From: J095 sp964517605
GTDB lineage: Bacteria > Chloroflexota > Anaerolineae > 4572-78 > J111
Assembly (NCBI GenBank): GCA_964517605.1
Contig: CAZFCE010000009.1
Coordinates: 1 to 64,000, forward strand
Length of the DNA stretch: 64,000 nucleotides
Direction: 5' to 3'
Made by a program: the position numbers and the translations under genes. Below are positions 1 to 8,338 of the stretch, piece after piece; the stretch's first letter is position 1; each line of letters starts with the position of its first letter. Under the pieces are notes generated by a model. The model saw only the letters and a list, made by a program, of their open reading frames with translations. It was not told where the DNA came from and did not search any database.

Positions 1-70
1 GAGCGACGGGACTTGAACCCGCGATCTCCGGCTTGACAGGCCGGCGTGTTAACCACTACACCACGCCCCC
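1..70 (-). tRNA. tRNA-Asp (anticodon GTC), 3' end cut by window edge
   Basis: The reverse complement folds as a cloverleaf: acceptor GGGGGCG, D arm, anticodon stem CCGGC with loop CTGTCAA, and TPsiC arm with GGTTCAAGTCC. The anticodon reads GTC. The last two acceptor bases and the discriminator fall outside the window. Confidence 0.93.
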
Positions 71-132
71 AAACTTTTTGCTATTATAAACACGTTTGTG
101 ATTTTTGGCAAAACGCGTTTGTTGTTTGCAAA

Positions 133-203
133 CTGGGGAACCAGGATTCGAACCTGGACATACGGCTCCAAAGGCCGCTGTCCTACCATTAGACGATTCC
201 CCA
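133..203 (-). tRNA. tRNA-Gln (anticodon TTG)
   Basis: The reverse complement gives acceptor TGGGGAA pairing with TTCCCCA, an anticodon loop CTTTGGA (anticodon TTG) and a TPsiC arm GGTTCGAATCC. The discriminator at 133 is G, as is usual for bacterial tRNA-Gln. CCA is not encoded, so an added CCA end is needed. Confidence 0.93.
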
Positions 204-297
204 AAATTTATGTAAAACTTGTAAAAGAACTCCTTGAAATTAACAGAGGCAATTATAGCCCAGTTTTTTATATTGACAAATTCGGGGGGAAAATATA

Positions 298-327
298 TTG
301 GCTCAAGTTAAGTGCCGCTCACTTTGC
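298..327. repeat. Fragment related to the 49920-50012 palindromic repeat
   Basis: The stretch TTGGCTCAAGTTAAGT is 15/16 identical to one end of the element at 49920-50012 (complement strand, TTGGCTCATGTTAAGT). It is followed by AAGTGCCGCTCACTTT, a variant of the same family core. No second arm was found here, so it is probably a decayed copy. It lies in the otherwise unoccupied gap 204-440. Confidence 0.5.
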
Positions 328-367
328 GAAGCAAGGCAAAATCTGCTGGATTTTTTACAGTATCTTT

Positions 368-396
368 TTGCAAAAATACCAACGCCTAAGTAGAAT
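368..396 (+). promoter_or_regulatory. Sigma70-type promoter before the Fe-S carrier gene
   Basis: TTGCAA at 368-373, a 17-base spacer and TAGAAT at 391-396, about 50 bases before the GTG start. A second candidate -35 (TTGACA at 273-278) has only a weak -10. Confidence 0.5.
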
Positions 397-449
397 ATGG
401 TTTACATTGGTTTTGTCAGCTTTTAAACAACCGAGGAGGTATGTTTGTT

Positions 450-809
450 GTGATTACGTTAACTTCATCAGCCGAAAATATGCTTCAAAAAGTAATGCAG
501 GATAAAGGGCTGTCTCAGCACGCCCTACGCGTATTTGTGGCCGGCGGCGGCTGCTCCGGCCTTTCTTACGGGATGACCTTTGCGCAAGGCCCAGAAGTGG
601 GCGACGAGGTATTTCAATCCGGCGGCGTTACGCTGGTGGTTGACCCCGGCAGCATTCAATATTTGGATGGCGCTGAGATTGATTACGTAGATAGCCTGAT
701 GGGCGGCGGCTTTCGCATTGAAAACCCCAATGCCGTGCGCACCTGCTCTTGCGGTAGCTCATTCCAAAGCGCTGCCGGTGAAAAAGGAAGCTCCTGCTGC
801 TCGAACTAA
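450..809 (+). CDS. IscA/ErpA-type iron-sulfur cluster carrier (HesB family)
   Basis: A-type carrier that takes up an Fe-S cluster and passes it to apo-proteins in the cytoplasm. The three family cysteines are present: C35 in GGGCSG and C99/C101 in TCSCG near the C-terminus. An extra CC pair sits at the very end. The length of about 119 aa is typical. An ATG exists at 441, but the strong GGAGG at 434-438 ends only two bases before it. GTG at 450 has proper spacing and gives the family-like N-terminus MITLTSSA, so I prefer it. The gene stands alone between tRNAs and a radical SAM cluster, whose [4Fe-4S] enzymes are plausible clients (inference). Whether it is IscA, ErpA or SufA cannot be told from sequence alone. 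Confidence 0.9.
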   Translation: MITLTSSAENMLQKVMQDKGLSQHALRVFVAGGGCSGLSYGMTFAQGPEVGDEVFQSGGVTLVVDPGSIQYLDGAEIDYVDSLMGGGFRIENPNAVRTCSCGSSFQSAAGEKGSSCCSN

Positions 810-846
810 ACCAATTTTTTTCGCCTGATGTAACCGGCGCACCGAC

Positions 847-899
847 AAGGTGGTAAGTAACAGGCTGCCAAAGCATTGTTACTTGCCACTTTATTTTTT
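847..899 (+). terminator. Rho-independent terminator after the Fe-S carrier gene
   Basis: AAGGTGGTAAGTAAC (847-861) pairs imperfectly with GTTACTTGCCACTTT (878-892), followed by a T-rich run to 899. It overlaps the -35 of the next promoter. Confidence 0.6.
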
Positions 900-911
900 G
901 TTAGCTACAAT
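883..911 (+). promoter_or_regulatory. Sigma70-type promoter for the radical SAM gene at 957
   Basis: TTGCCA at 883-888, a 17-base spacer and TACAAT at 906-911. AGGAGG at 941-946 then precedes the ATG. Confidence 0.6.
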
Positions 912-956
912 GCGGGCCAATAGTTTTAAAAAGCCCCACAGGAGGCTAGTAAGTGT

Positions 957-2351
957 ATGTTTAATTTTTGGTTCAAAAAACCAAAAGAGTCCGGCACGCT
1001 CTGGCTGGATTTAGGCGACCTGGGCGACCTGGTGACGCCCGACGGCCCTCACGAGCAATGGCAGGATCACGGCCTGGGGCTGCTCCGCACCATTTTGCAC
1101 AACCACGGCCTTAAAACCGATTTGCTTTCAACCCGCGCCGTCACCGACTGGAAGCAACTGCAAAAGCAGCTTCAAGGCTACCAGACCATGATCATGAACG
1201 TGCGCAGCTACACCTTTCCGGTGGCGTACAAAGCGGCGCAACTGTTTAAAGCCGCCAATCCCACCGGCCTGGTGTTAGCCGGCGGCATGCACGCCACGGT
1301 GGCGCTGGATGAGATGATCGCCATCCCGGAGTTTGACCGGATTGTACAGGGACCGGGCGAAAACATTATTGTTGATCTGGTGAAGGACCCGCAAGCCTTT
1401 CCCCGGGTGACGGTGGGCGTGGGCAGCAAAACTATGGCCGACTGGCCCATGATTAACCGCGAACTGTGGCCGCAGCCGCACCGCCGCCTGCGCAAAAAAT
1501 TCAACTGGCCGCTTGAGCCGGAATGCGGCTGGGGGCCGTCGCCGGTGGCCACTATTATTACCAGCCGGGTATGCCCGTGGCAATGCGTGTTCTGCAACGA
1601 GGCGTCGTACATTCCCAATATGGGCCGCCGCCCGGTAGACATGGTGATTGAAGAGTTAAATTATCTGGATAACAAATACGGCGTTGGCTCGGTGGTTATC
1701 CACGATTCGATGTTTTTTCAAAGCCCGCACTGGCTGGAAGAGTGGATTGAAAAATACCCGCGCAAAGCCAACAAAATCTGGCCGTACTGGGCCGCCGGGC
1801 GCTCCGACACCATCCGCCAGTGGCCGGATTTATTTGAGGCGCTGGTGCGCGACACCAACTGGAACACCATTTCCATCGGCTTTGAATCCGGCAGCGACCG
1901 GATGTTAAAGCTGCTCAACAAGGAATGCTCCGAAGAAGATAACTATTTTTCCATTGATTTGCTCAACCGCATTGGCGATGACTTTAAAGCGCAGGGCAAA
2001 CAGCCGCCCCGCTTTTGGGCCAACATTATGCTGGGCATCCCCGGTGAAACCAGCGAAGACGCCTTTAAAACCATGCGCATGCTGCGCAGCATGAAGTACG
2101 TTTTCCCGTCAATTTCCTATTACGCCCCATACCCCGGCTCGGCGTTGGGCTACCAGCTTATCGCCGAAGGCAAAAGCATGATGACCAAAGATAATTACCA
2201 CCGCTTCCCCGACGACGAGAAAGTGAAAGGCGTTAACTATCAATTTTACCGGGAATTGCTGGCCGGCAAATTTGATGCCGAAATTAACCGGGGGTTGAAC
2301 ACCCCGGCCCCCAAAACGGGCAGCTACGCGGAGGCATTGGTTAAGGCATGA
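957..2351 (+). CDS. B12-binding-domain radical SAM protein
   Basis: Predicted cytoplasmic enzyme that cleaves S-adenosylmethionine with a [4Fe-4S] cluster. The CxxxCxxC motif is CPWQCVFC near residue 205. The N-terminal third looks like a cobalamin-binding fold, with VLAGGMHAT near residue 105 in the place of the GGPHAT loop of the family. The later GFESGSDRML and GIPGETSEDA motifs are usual for the Elp3/MiaB-like radical SAM core. The length of 464 aa is normal. The start is set by AGGAGG ten bases upstream. It overlaps the next small gene by 4 bases (ATGA), so the two are translationally coupled. It is more divergent than the pair at 3189 and 4702. The substrate is unknown; methyl transfer or ring chemistry is possible for this class. 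Confidence 0.88.
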   Translation: MFNFWFKKPKESGTLWLDLGDLGDLVTPDGPHEQWQDHGLGLLRTILHNHGLKTDLLSTRAVTDWKQLQKQLQGYQTMIMNVRSYTFPVAYKAAQLFKAANPTGLVLAGGMHATVALDEMIAIPEFDRIVQGPGENIIVDLVKDPQAFPRVTVGVGSKTMADWPMINRELWPQPHRRLRKKFNWPLEPECGWGPSPVATIITSRVCPWQCVFCNEASYIPNMGRRPVDMVIEELNYLDNKYGVGSVVIHDSMFFQSPHWLEEWIEKYPRKANKIWPYWAAGRSDTIRQWPDLFEALVRDTNWNTISIGFESGSDRMLKLLNKECSEEDNYFSIDLLNRIGDDFKAQGKQPPRFWANIMLGIPGETSEDAFKTMRMLRSMKYVFPSISYYAPYPGSALGYQLIAEGKSMMTKDNYHRFPDDEKVKGVNYQFYRELLAGKFDAEINRGLNTPAPKTGSYAEALVKA

Positions 2352-2554
2352 GCAGCTTTAGCAACCCCCATTACATGTACCTGTTTGAAATGACAACCGG
2401 CAAACAAAAGCTGGCCTACGGCGAATCGCCGGAGGATGCGCTCAATATTCTCAGCGCCCGGCTGTCTGCCGCAGAAATGGCCCAAATCATCCCGGATAAA
2501 TTTACCCGGATTAACCAGCGCCAGCTTCAGCGGCACATTGGCAACCTGGGTTGA
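2348..2554 (+). CDS. Small protein of unknown function coupled to radical SAM gene
   Basis: A 68-aa soluble protein that starts inside the stop codon of the radical SAM gene (ATGA overlap) and is followed at once by a terminator, so the two form a bicistronic unit. It has no cysteine, no signal peptide and no membrane segment. The central part, with YGESPEDALNIL, looks like a small alpha/beta fold. I do not recognise the family. A partner or substrate-presenting role for the radical SAM enzyme is conceivable because of the coupling, but there is no leader/core pattern that would mark a RiPP precursor. Confidence 0.7.
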   Translation: MSSFSNPHYMYLFEMTTGKQKLAYGESPEDALNILSARLSAAEMAQIIPDKFTRINQRQLQRHIGNLG

Positions 2555-2590
2555 AGGTTGCCCCGGCACAATTGAAAGGGCTGGTCAACG

Positions 2591-2620
2591 AGGAACTGGC
2601 AAAAGTCAGTTCCTTTTTTT
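2591..2620 (+). terminator. Rho-independent terminator
   Basis: AGGAACTG (2591-2598) pairs perfectly with CAGTTCCT (2607-2614), followed by a T run to 2620. It ends the 957-2554 unit. Confidence 0.85.
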
Positions 2621-2630
2621 CGCTATAAAT

Positions 2631-2683
2631 ACAAGTGATCGGCACTTTGGTTTGTAGCGATAAGTGCCGGTCGCTTTAGCACT
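2631..2683. repeat. Palindromic repeat, copy of the 49941-49996 element in reverse
   Basis: The 53 bases align over their whole length, with a 3-base gap and few mismatches, to the reverse complement of 49941-49996. Both carry two inverted arms of the AAGTGACCGGCACTT type around a GTAGCGATAAG middle. The palindrome can form a hairpin and ends next to a T run (2683-2689), so it may also act as a terminator. Confidence 0.75.
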
Positions 2684-2704
2684 TTTTTTCGCCGGTAATA
2701 TAAA

Positions 2705-3001
2705 GTGGGCAATTTAAAATTAACCAAAACCGAAATGGCAGTGCTGCGCGAGCTAACGCAGGGCAGCACCCTGAAAACACACCGGGAAATGGATGGCCGC
2801 AAAACCTGCCGGCTCCACCAGTTAACCGGCCCGGCCATCGCCGTGGATTGGGCTGCGGTAGCCCGCCTTAAAGAGCGCGGCCTGATTGACAGCAACAAAA
2901 AGTTCCCGGTGGCTACCTACCTGCTCACCGAACAGGGCCGCCGCCTGGCCGAATTGCTGTTTAACCAGCCGGTGCGCCCGCTTTCGGCCCAAAATTATTA
3001 G
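2705..3001 (+). CDS. Small winged-helix-like protein of unknown function
   Basis: A 98-aa protein starting with GTG. The N-terminal half (KLTKTEMAVLREL) and the pattern of a recognition-like stretch followed by YLLTEQGRRLAELL resemble a short winged-helix domain of the kind found in small regulators. No ligand or partner domain follows. There is no clear ribosome binding site. An in-frame ATG lies at 2735. It stands alone between a palindromic repeat and the next promoter. DNA binding is a guess from the pattern; the gene itself is supported mainly by its coherent codon use and protein-like composition. Confidence 0.5.
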   Translation: MGNLKLTKTEMAVLRELTQGSTLKTHREMDGRKTCRLHQLTGPAIAVDWAAVARLKERGLIDSNKKFPVATYLLTEQGRRLAELLFNQPVRPLSAQNY

Positions 3002-3108
3002 CCGCCGGCCCCGGTTTACGCCAAATGACGGATACCGCGCCCCGGAATAGGCTCTTTCCCGGATTGTCTCCGGCGGCAATCGGGAGTACATTTTCCAGAT
3101 GCCAGTTT

Positions 3109-3137
3109 TTGCACCGCCCGGCAGACGGCGATAAAAT
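3109..3137 (+). promoter_or_regulatory. Sigma70-type promoter for the radical SAM operon
   Basis: TTGCAC at 3109-3114, a 17-base spacer and TAAAAT at 3132-3137, about 50 bases before the AGGAGG and ATG of the gene at 3189. Confidence 0.6.
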
Positions 3138-3188
3138 CATAATTATTACAGTAAAGTTTGTAAAAATAGTTCAGGAGGATAAAAACTT

Positions 3189-4682
3189 ATGCGTGTGATG
3201 CTGGTCAATCCTCGCTTTAGGTTACCCATTGATACCAGAACCACCCCGCACCTGGGGCTGGCCTATTTGGCCGCCGTGTCCGAGCAGCGCGGGGACGAGG
3301 TTATTATTTTTGATGCCGATGTGGAAGACGAGTCCATTCCCGACGCCATCCGCCGGTTTCAACCCGATATTGTGGGCATTACGGCCAACACGCCGCAGGT
3401 AAAATCGGCGTGGCGCACCGCCGCCGCCATAAAAACGGTGGCCGATATTCCGGTGGTGCTGGGCGGGCCGCATGTATCGGTGTTGCCCGCCGAAAGCACC
3501 GTCCGGCCCGAAGTGGACGTGGTGGTGCGCGGCGAAGGCGAAGAGGTGTGGGTAAAATTGTGCGGCATTGTTGAAGCCGCCAAAAAACAAAACCCCAACT
3601 TTACCGCCCGCCACCTGCTCGATGCCGAAACCGGCCTGCTCTCCGGCCTGTTGGGCATTAGCTACTACACCACCGACGGCAAAGAGCGTCACAACCCCGA
3701 CCACCCCCCCGTAGCCGACCTGGACACGCTGCCTTTTCCGGCCTATCACTACTTTAAAATGGATCGCTACACCAACTTGCAGCCCGCCACCGATGCCGTT
3801 GATGGCGCGCGCTCCTTTTCGGTGATGACCAGCCGCGGCTGCCCGTACCGCTGCACCTTCTGCTCGCAGAGCATTATGCCCATTAAATGGCGCGCCCGCA
3901 GCCCCGAAAGCGTGCTGGCCGAATGGCAACATCTGGTGAACGATTTGGGCGCGCAAGAAATTGGCGTGCTCGATGATTCTGCCAATATTGATGTCGTCCG
4001 CCTGGAAAAAATAGCCGATTTGATTATTGAAAACAACGTGAACCACGTGCCGTGGATTTTTGTTAACGGCATCCGCGCCAACCTGTCCACGGTGGAACTG
4101 CTGGGCAAACTGAAAAAAGCCGGCCTCAAACGCACCGCCTTTGGCGTAGAAACCGGCGACCCCGACGTGTTGCTATCAATTGATAAAAAGATTGACCACG
4201 ACACCATCCGGCAGGCGTTTAAAAACGCCAAAAAAGTGGGCATCGAAACCATTGGCTTTTTTATTATTGGCCTGCCCGGCGAAACCGAAGAAACCATGGA
4301 AAACACCATTAAATTTGCCTGCGAGGTTGACCCGCTCATTGCCAACTTTAGCATGATGACGCCCTACCCCGGCACCAAAGTGTACGAAATTGCCAAACGG
4401 CAGGGCCGACTGCTGCTGGAGGATTGGGAAGATTACGTGTTTTTTGATGGCCGGGCGCGCTACGAGCTGGGCGACATGACCGCCGAACTCATTGAGCGCA
4501 AGTGGAAAGAAGCCTACCGCCGTTTTTACCTGCGCCCGCACCGCATTTGGATGACGTTAGCCCGCAAAGATTTTTGGCTCAACTACCGGCGCACCTTTAA
4601 AATGGCCATCAATACCCTTTTCCCCAAAAAGAACAAGGACGCGCTGCGCCAATCCGTTGAAACCGAAACAGCGGCGGCATAA
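3189..4682 (+). CDS. B12-binding-domain radical SAM protein (paralog A)
   Basis: A 497-aa enzyme of the cobalamin-binding radical SAM class. Residues 1-140 form the B12 domain, with MLVNPRF at the start and GGPHVSVLP near residue 95; there is no DxHxxG motif, so base-off binding without histidine is expected. The radical SAM motif CPYRCTFC lies near residue 218, and IGLPGETEETM near residue 360. The C-terminal segment ERKWKEAYRRFYLRPHRIW is shared with the next gene, so the two are clear paralogs. AGGAGG lies 10 bases upstream. The gene is first in an apparent operon with 4702, scpB and the 7108 gene. The family includes C-methyltransferases and ring-forming enzymes such as BchE; the substrate here is unknown. 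Confidence 0.9.
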   Translation: MRVMLVNPRFRLPIDTRTTPHLGLAYLAAVSEQRGDEVIIFDADVEDESIPDAIRRFQPDIVGITANTPQVKSAWRTAAAIKTVADIPVVLGGPHVSVLPAESTVRPEVDVVVRGEGEEVWVKLCGIVEAAKKQNPNFTARHLLDAETGLLSGLLGISYYTTDGKERHNPDHPPVADLDTLPFPAYHYFKMDRYTNLQPATDAVDGARSFSVMTSRGCPYRCTFCSQSIMPIKWRARSPESVLAEWQHLVNDLGAQEIGVLDDSANIDVVRLEKIADLIIENNVNHVPWIFVNGIRANLSTVELLGKLKKAGLKRTAFGVETGDPDVLLSIDKKIDHDTIRQAFKNAKKVGIETIGFFIIGLPGETEETMENTIKFACEVDPLIANFSMMTPYPGTKVYEIAKRQGRLLLEDWEDYVFFDGRARYELGDMTAELIERKWKEAYRRFYLRPHRIWMTLARKDFWLNYRRTFKMAINTLFPKKNKDALRQSVETETAAA

Positions 4683-4701
4683 CCGCAAAGGAGAATTTAC
4701 C

Positions 4702-6192
4702 TTGAAAATTCTACTAGCCAGCCCGGAATCCGAGGTTTGGAACAGCCGCAAGCACATTCACATGGGCCTGGGCTATTTGGCGGGCGCGCTGCTGGCCCAC
4801 GGCTACCACGTTGATATTTACGACGCCTCGATTGAAGCCGAAGCTGAAACGCTGGAAACCCGGCTCAACCGCGAACCTTTTGATGTGGTGGGGCTATCGG
4901 CCCCCACGCCACTGATTAATAGCGCCTGGGAATCGGCGGCTATCGCTAAAAAGCACGGCGCAATCACCATTTTGGGCGGCCCGCACCTGACCCTGCGCCC
5001 GCACGAATCAATGGAAAAGGATATGGTTGATTTGGTGGTGCGCGGTGAAGCCGAACAAACCATCGTTGAAATTATGGCCGCGCTGGAAAAACAGCAGCAA
5101 ATTGACCGCCAATTCAACGGCCAAAATCCCGTCGGCCCCAAACTGTTCCACCCCGACGCCGGTTGGGGCCGTATTTTGGGCCTGAGTTGGCGCAATCTAG
5201 AAGGCAAAGTGCAGCACAACCCCGACCGACCGCTGGCCGACGACGTGGACGCCATTCCCTTTCCGGCGCACAACCTGTTTAAAATTGATCGATACACCAA
5301 CCTCAACCCCCTCACCGATGGGCTGAACATGCACGCCCGCGCCTACACCATTGTTACCAGCCGGGGCTGCCCCTACAAATGCACCTACTGCTCCAAACCC
5401 ATCACCGGCGATACCTGGCGCGGGCGCAGCGTGGCTAACGTGCTGGCCGAATGGGAATGGCTGGTGAAGGATTTGGGTGCCACCGAAATTGGCATCACCG
5501 ACGACATTTGGAACCTGGACCGCGATCGGGCCAAGGCGCTGTGTCGCGGGTTGATTAAAGCCAGGCTCAACCACGTGCCGTGGGTTACAATCCACGGCAT
5601 GAAGGTGAACAACACCGACCAGGAATTGTTCAGCCTGATGAAACAAGCCGGCTGCAAGCGGGTTGGCTTTGGCGTAGAAAACGGTGATGACTGGATGCTG
5701 CGCAACGTCATCAAAAAAGGCCAAACCGTCGAGATGGTGCGCCAGGCGTTTAAACACGCCAAAACCGCCAAACTGCAAACCATGGGCTTTTTTATTTTTG
5801 GCATGCCCGGCGAAACCGAAGAATCGATGGAAAAAACCATCAAACTGGCGATGGAATTAGACCCCGACCTGGCGCATTTTATGATGGCCGCGCCTTTTCC
5901 CGGCACCGCCATGTGGGATCAGTTGGTGGAACACGGCCACATCTTTGAAAACGCGCTCCAGTGGGATCAACTGGCCATTCAGGAAAACAAGGCCCATTTT
6001 GCCTTTGGCAATCTGGCCAAAGAAACCGTGGAGCGCAAATGGCACGAGGCGCACCGGCGTTTTTACCTGCGGCCCAAACGAATTATGCGGATTGCCACCC
6101 GCAAAGACACCTGGCAGCGGTTTCCGTATTACATTCAAACGGCGGTCAATATGCTGCTGGGCCTGGGCCAACGCGATAAAGCCGCAGTATAA
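4702..6192 (+). CDS. B12-binding-domain radical SAM protein (paralog B)
   Basis: A 496-aa paralog of the upstream gene with the same architecture: N-terminal cobalamin-binding domain (ILGGPHLTLRP near residue 90), radical SAM motif CPYKCTYC near residue 222, GMPGETEESM, and the shared C-terminal stretch ERKWHEAHRRFYLRPKRI. The open frame extends upstream into the previous gene, but AAAGGAG at 4687-4692 and the family-like N-terminus KILLASPESEVWNS point to TTG at 4702 as the start. The gap to the upstream stop is 19 bases, so the genes are cotranscribed. The tandem pair suggests successive steps on one substrate or a heteromeric enzyme (inference). Confidence 0.88.
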   Translation: MKILLASPESEVWNSRKHIHMGLGYLAGALLAHGYHVDIYDASIEAEAETLETRLNREPFDVVGLSAPTPLINSAWESAAIAKKHGAITILGGPHLTLRPHESMEKDMVDLVVRGEAEQTIVEIMAALEKQQQIDRQFNGQNPVGPKLFHPDAGWGRILGLSWRNLEGKVQHNPDRPLADDVDAIPFPAHNLFKIDRYTNLNPLTDGLNMHARAYTIVTSRGCPYKCTYCSKPITGDTWRGRSVANVLAEWEWLVKDLGATEIGITDDIWNLDRDRAKALCRGLIKARLNHVPWVTIHGMKVNNTDQELFSLMKQAGCKRVGFGVENGDDWMLRNVIKKGQTVEMVRQAFKHAKTAKLQTMGFFIFGMPGETEESMEKTIKLAMELDPDLAHFMMAAPFPGTAMWDQLVEHGHIFENALQWDQLAIQENKAHFAFGNLAKETVERKWHEAHRRFYLRPKRIMRIATRKDTWQRFPYYIQTAVNMLLGLGQRDKAAV

Positions 6193-6315
6193 AACCGCAC
6201 CTTGCCCGCCCCCCGCATATTTGCTCGTTGGCGATTACTGCTGGATAATGAGTAGTTGCCAACGCCCGGAACAACCGCCGGGCAGCATCAAATTAGAATT
6301 TTATGGAGGTGTATC

Positions 6316-7098
6316 TTGCCACTTGTTCTTACGTCTGTTACCGATTCACTGGGCGTGATTACGCTCAACAACCCGCAAAAACGCAATGCGCTCAGCTCTG
6401 AGCTAATCAACGAAATTACCCGGGCGCTGGAAGCCATTGCCAAACTGGATGTGCGCGTGGTAATTTTGCGGTCTGGCGCCGGCCAAAAAGTTTGGTCCGC
6501 CGGCCACGATGTGAACGAATTACCGCAAAAAGGCGGGCGCGACCCGCTCACCTACACCGACCCGCTGCGGCAGGTTATCCGGGCCATCCACGAACACCCG
6601 CACCCCGTGATTGCCATGGTTGAAGGCAGCGTGTGGGGCGGCGCGTGCGAACTGGTGATTAGCTGCGATCTGGTGGTGGCATCCGAAAACGCCTCGTTTA
6701 CCATTACGCCGGCAAAACTGGGCGTGCCGTACAACCTGTCGGGCGTGTTAAATTTTATGCGGGCCAGCCACGTGCTCTTTATCAAAGAGGCGCTGTTTAC
6801 CGGCCAATCCATCAGCGCCCAACGCGCGCTGGAAGTTGGCTTTGTAAACCACGTCATCCCGCTGGAAGAACTGGAAACCTTTACCTTTCAACTGGCCGCC
6901 CGCATTGCCGAAAACGCGCCAATGGTGGTTTCGGTGTTAAAAGAGCAGCTCCGGGTGCTCAACGAGGCGGCTCCGCTTAACCCCGAAGCCTTTGAACGGG
7001 TGCAGGCGCTCCGGCGGGCCGTGTACGACAGCGACGACTACAAAGAAGGAATTTCTGCCTTTTTTGACAAACGCAAACCCAGTTTTTCGGGCAAATAA
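6316..7098 (+). CDS. scpB: Methylmalonyl-CoA decarboxylase, enoyl-CoA hydratase family
   Basis: Crotonase-fold enzyme expected to decarboxylate (R)-methylmalonyl-CoA to propionyl-CoA. The 260-aa protein follows E. coli ScpB/YgfG almost block by block: SAGHDVNELP near residue 60, GGRDPLTYTDPLRQ, MVEGSVWGGACEL near residue 112, LGVPYNLSG, and ERVQALRRAVYDSDDY near the end. The length matches the 261 aa of the E. coli enzyme. GGAGGT at 6304-6309 selects TTG at 6316; the longer frame from 6256 is not supported. In E. coli scpB sits with a B12-dependent mutase. No mutase is seen in this window; the gene lies between B12 radical SAM genes instead. A related acyl-CoA decarboxylase activity is possible. 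Confidence 0.88.
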   Translation: MPLVLTSVTDSLGVITLNNPQKRNALSSELINEITRALEAIAKLDVRVVILRSGAGQKVWSAGHDVNELPQKGGRDPLTYTDPLRQVIRAIHEHPHPVIAMVEGSVWGGACELVISCDLVVASENASFTITPAKLGVPYNLSGVLNFMRASHVLFIKEALFTGQSISAQRALEVGFVNHVIPLEELETFTFQLAARIAENAPMVVSVLKEQLRVLNEAAPLNPEAFERVQALRRAVYDSDDYKEGISAFFDKRKPSFSGK

Positions 7099-7107
7099 AC
7101 CGGCTAC

Positions 7108-8187
7108 ATGTTAAAACTTTTGTTAAAATTGCCCATGTACTGGGCCTATCGTAAATTTGGGTGGCCAACCATGCTGCCCTTTTCGATTGTGGTTAGCGTG
7201 AGCTATCGCTGCAACAGCAAGTGCCAAACCTGCGATGTGTGGCGCAAACCCAACGATGACATGACTTTGGAAGAGTGGGAACAAACCTTTGCCAACATTG
7301 GCAAAGGCCCACTCTATTTTACCTTTACCGGCGGCGAGCCGTTTTTACGCAAAGACACCGTTGATATGGCGCTGGCGGCCTATCGCCATTGCCGCCCGGC
7401 GGTGATCACCATCCCCACCAACGGCATCCTCACCAACCGCATTATTGAACAGGTTGATCGCCTGTGCGCCGGCGCGCCCAAAACCAACATCGGCATTAAC
7501 CTGTCGCTGGATGAAGTGGGCGAGCGCCACGACCAGATTCGGGTGGTGCCGGGCAACTGGAAAAAGGCCATGAAAACATGGTCGGAGTTAAAGGCGCTGC
7601 AAAAAAAACACCGCAACCTGGTGTTAACCACGCACACGGTTATTTCAAACTTTAATATTGACCGTTTTTTTGAGGTGTACGCCGGGCTGGAGTTTCTCAA
7701 GCCGGACAGTTACATTACCGAAATTGCCGAAGAACGGGTTGAACTGGATACCGTGGGCTGGGAAATTACGCCGCTGGCCGAAAAATACGGGCCAATTGCC
7801 GATTTTCTCAGCCAAAAAACGCGTGAGCGGCGGGTGAGCGGCCTGGCCCGCATTACCCAGGCTTTTCGCGCCGAGTATTACCAACTGGCCAAACGCACCC
7901 TATACGAACACCGGCAGATTATTCCCTGCTACGCCGGCTGGGCCAGTTGCCAGATTGCCCCCAACGGCGATATTTGGAGCTGCTGCATCCGCGCCGAAGG
8001 CGTGGGCAACCTGCGCCAAAACAACTACGATTTGAAGCGCATCTGGCAAAGCCAGGCCATGGCCAACCTGCGCGGCAGCATTTACCGCGGTGAGTGCAAC
8101 TGCCCCATGGCCAACGCCAGTTACACCAACATGCTGCTGCACCCAACCACGCTGGCCAAAGTTGCCGCCACGGTTATTTCTCCTTAA
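7108..8187 (+). CDS. Radical SAM protein with SPASM-like C-terminus
   Basis: A 359-aa radical SAM enzyme without a B12 domain. The cluster motif CNSKCQTC (C35, C39, C42) lies near the N-terminus, followed by FTGGEPFLRKD at about residue 72. The C-terminal part carries further cysteines in CYAGWASC, WSCCIR and GECNC, spaced like the auxiliary-cluster (SPASM or twitch) regions of peptide- and sugar-modifying members. It starts 9 bases after scpB and is the last gene of the operon. The N-terminal LKLPMYWAYRKFGWP resembles membrane-proximal helices of related lipid-linked radical SAM proteins. The substrate is not predictable from sequence. Confidence 0.85.
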   Translation: MLKLLLKLPMYWAYRKFGWPTMLPFSIVVSVSYRCNSKCQTCDVWRKPNDDMTLEEWEQTFANIGKGPLYFTFTGGEPFLRKDTVDMALAAYRHCRPAVITIPTNGILTNRIIEQVDRLCAGAPKTNIGINLSLDEVGERHDQIRVVPGNWKKAMKTWSELKALQKKHRNLVLTTHTVISNFNIDRFFEVYAGLEFLKPDSYITEIAEERVELDTVGWEITPLAEKYGPIADFLSQKTRERRVSGLARITQAFRAEYYQLAKRTLYEHRQIIPCYAGWASCQIAPNGDIWSCCIRAEGVGNLRQNNYDLKRIWQSQAMANLRGSIYRGECNCPMANASYTNMLLHPTTLAKVAATVISP

Positions 8188-8274
8188 GTAAAATCCATAA
8201 ATCCGGCTTATGGCAGTTGGGGCATAACGCCAAATTGGGGTGGATTAATGCCAATTTCGCGCGCAACCAAAGGT

Positions 8275-8302
8275 TTGACCTTTTGTGGAGTATATGTAAT
8301 AT
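8275..8302 (+). promoter_or_regulatory. Promoter for the FHA-PD40 gene
   Basis: TTGACC at 8275-8280, a 16-base spacer and TAATAT at 8297-8302, with TATG just before the -10. The ATG lies 36 bases downstream. Confidence 0.6.
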
Positions 8303-8338
8303 AAACAAAACTAATTTTTTAAAATAAGGCAAAGGTCA

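Noticed and set aside
98..505. 135-aa open frame at the window start
   Set aside because: It runs across tRNA-Gln and into the Fe-S carrier gene in another frame.
3222..4046. 274-aa open frame on the minus strand
   Set aside because: It is a mirror frame of the radical SAM gene at 3189, with low-complexity Gly/His/Val composition and no ribosome site.
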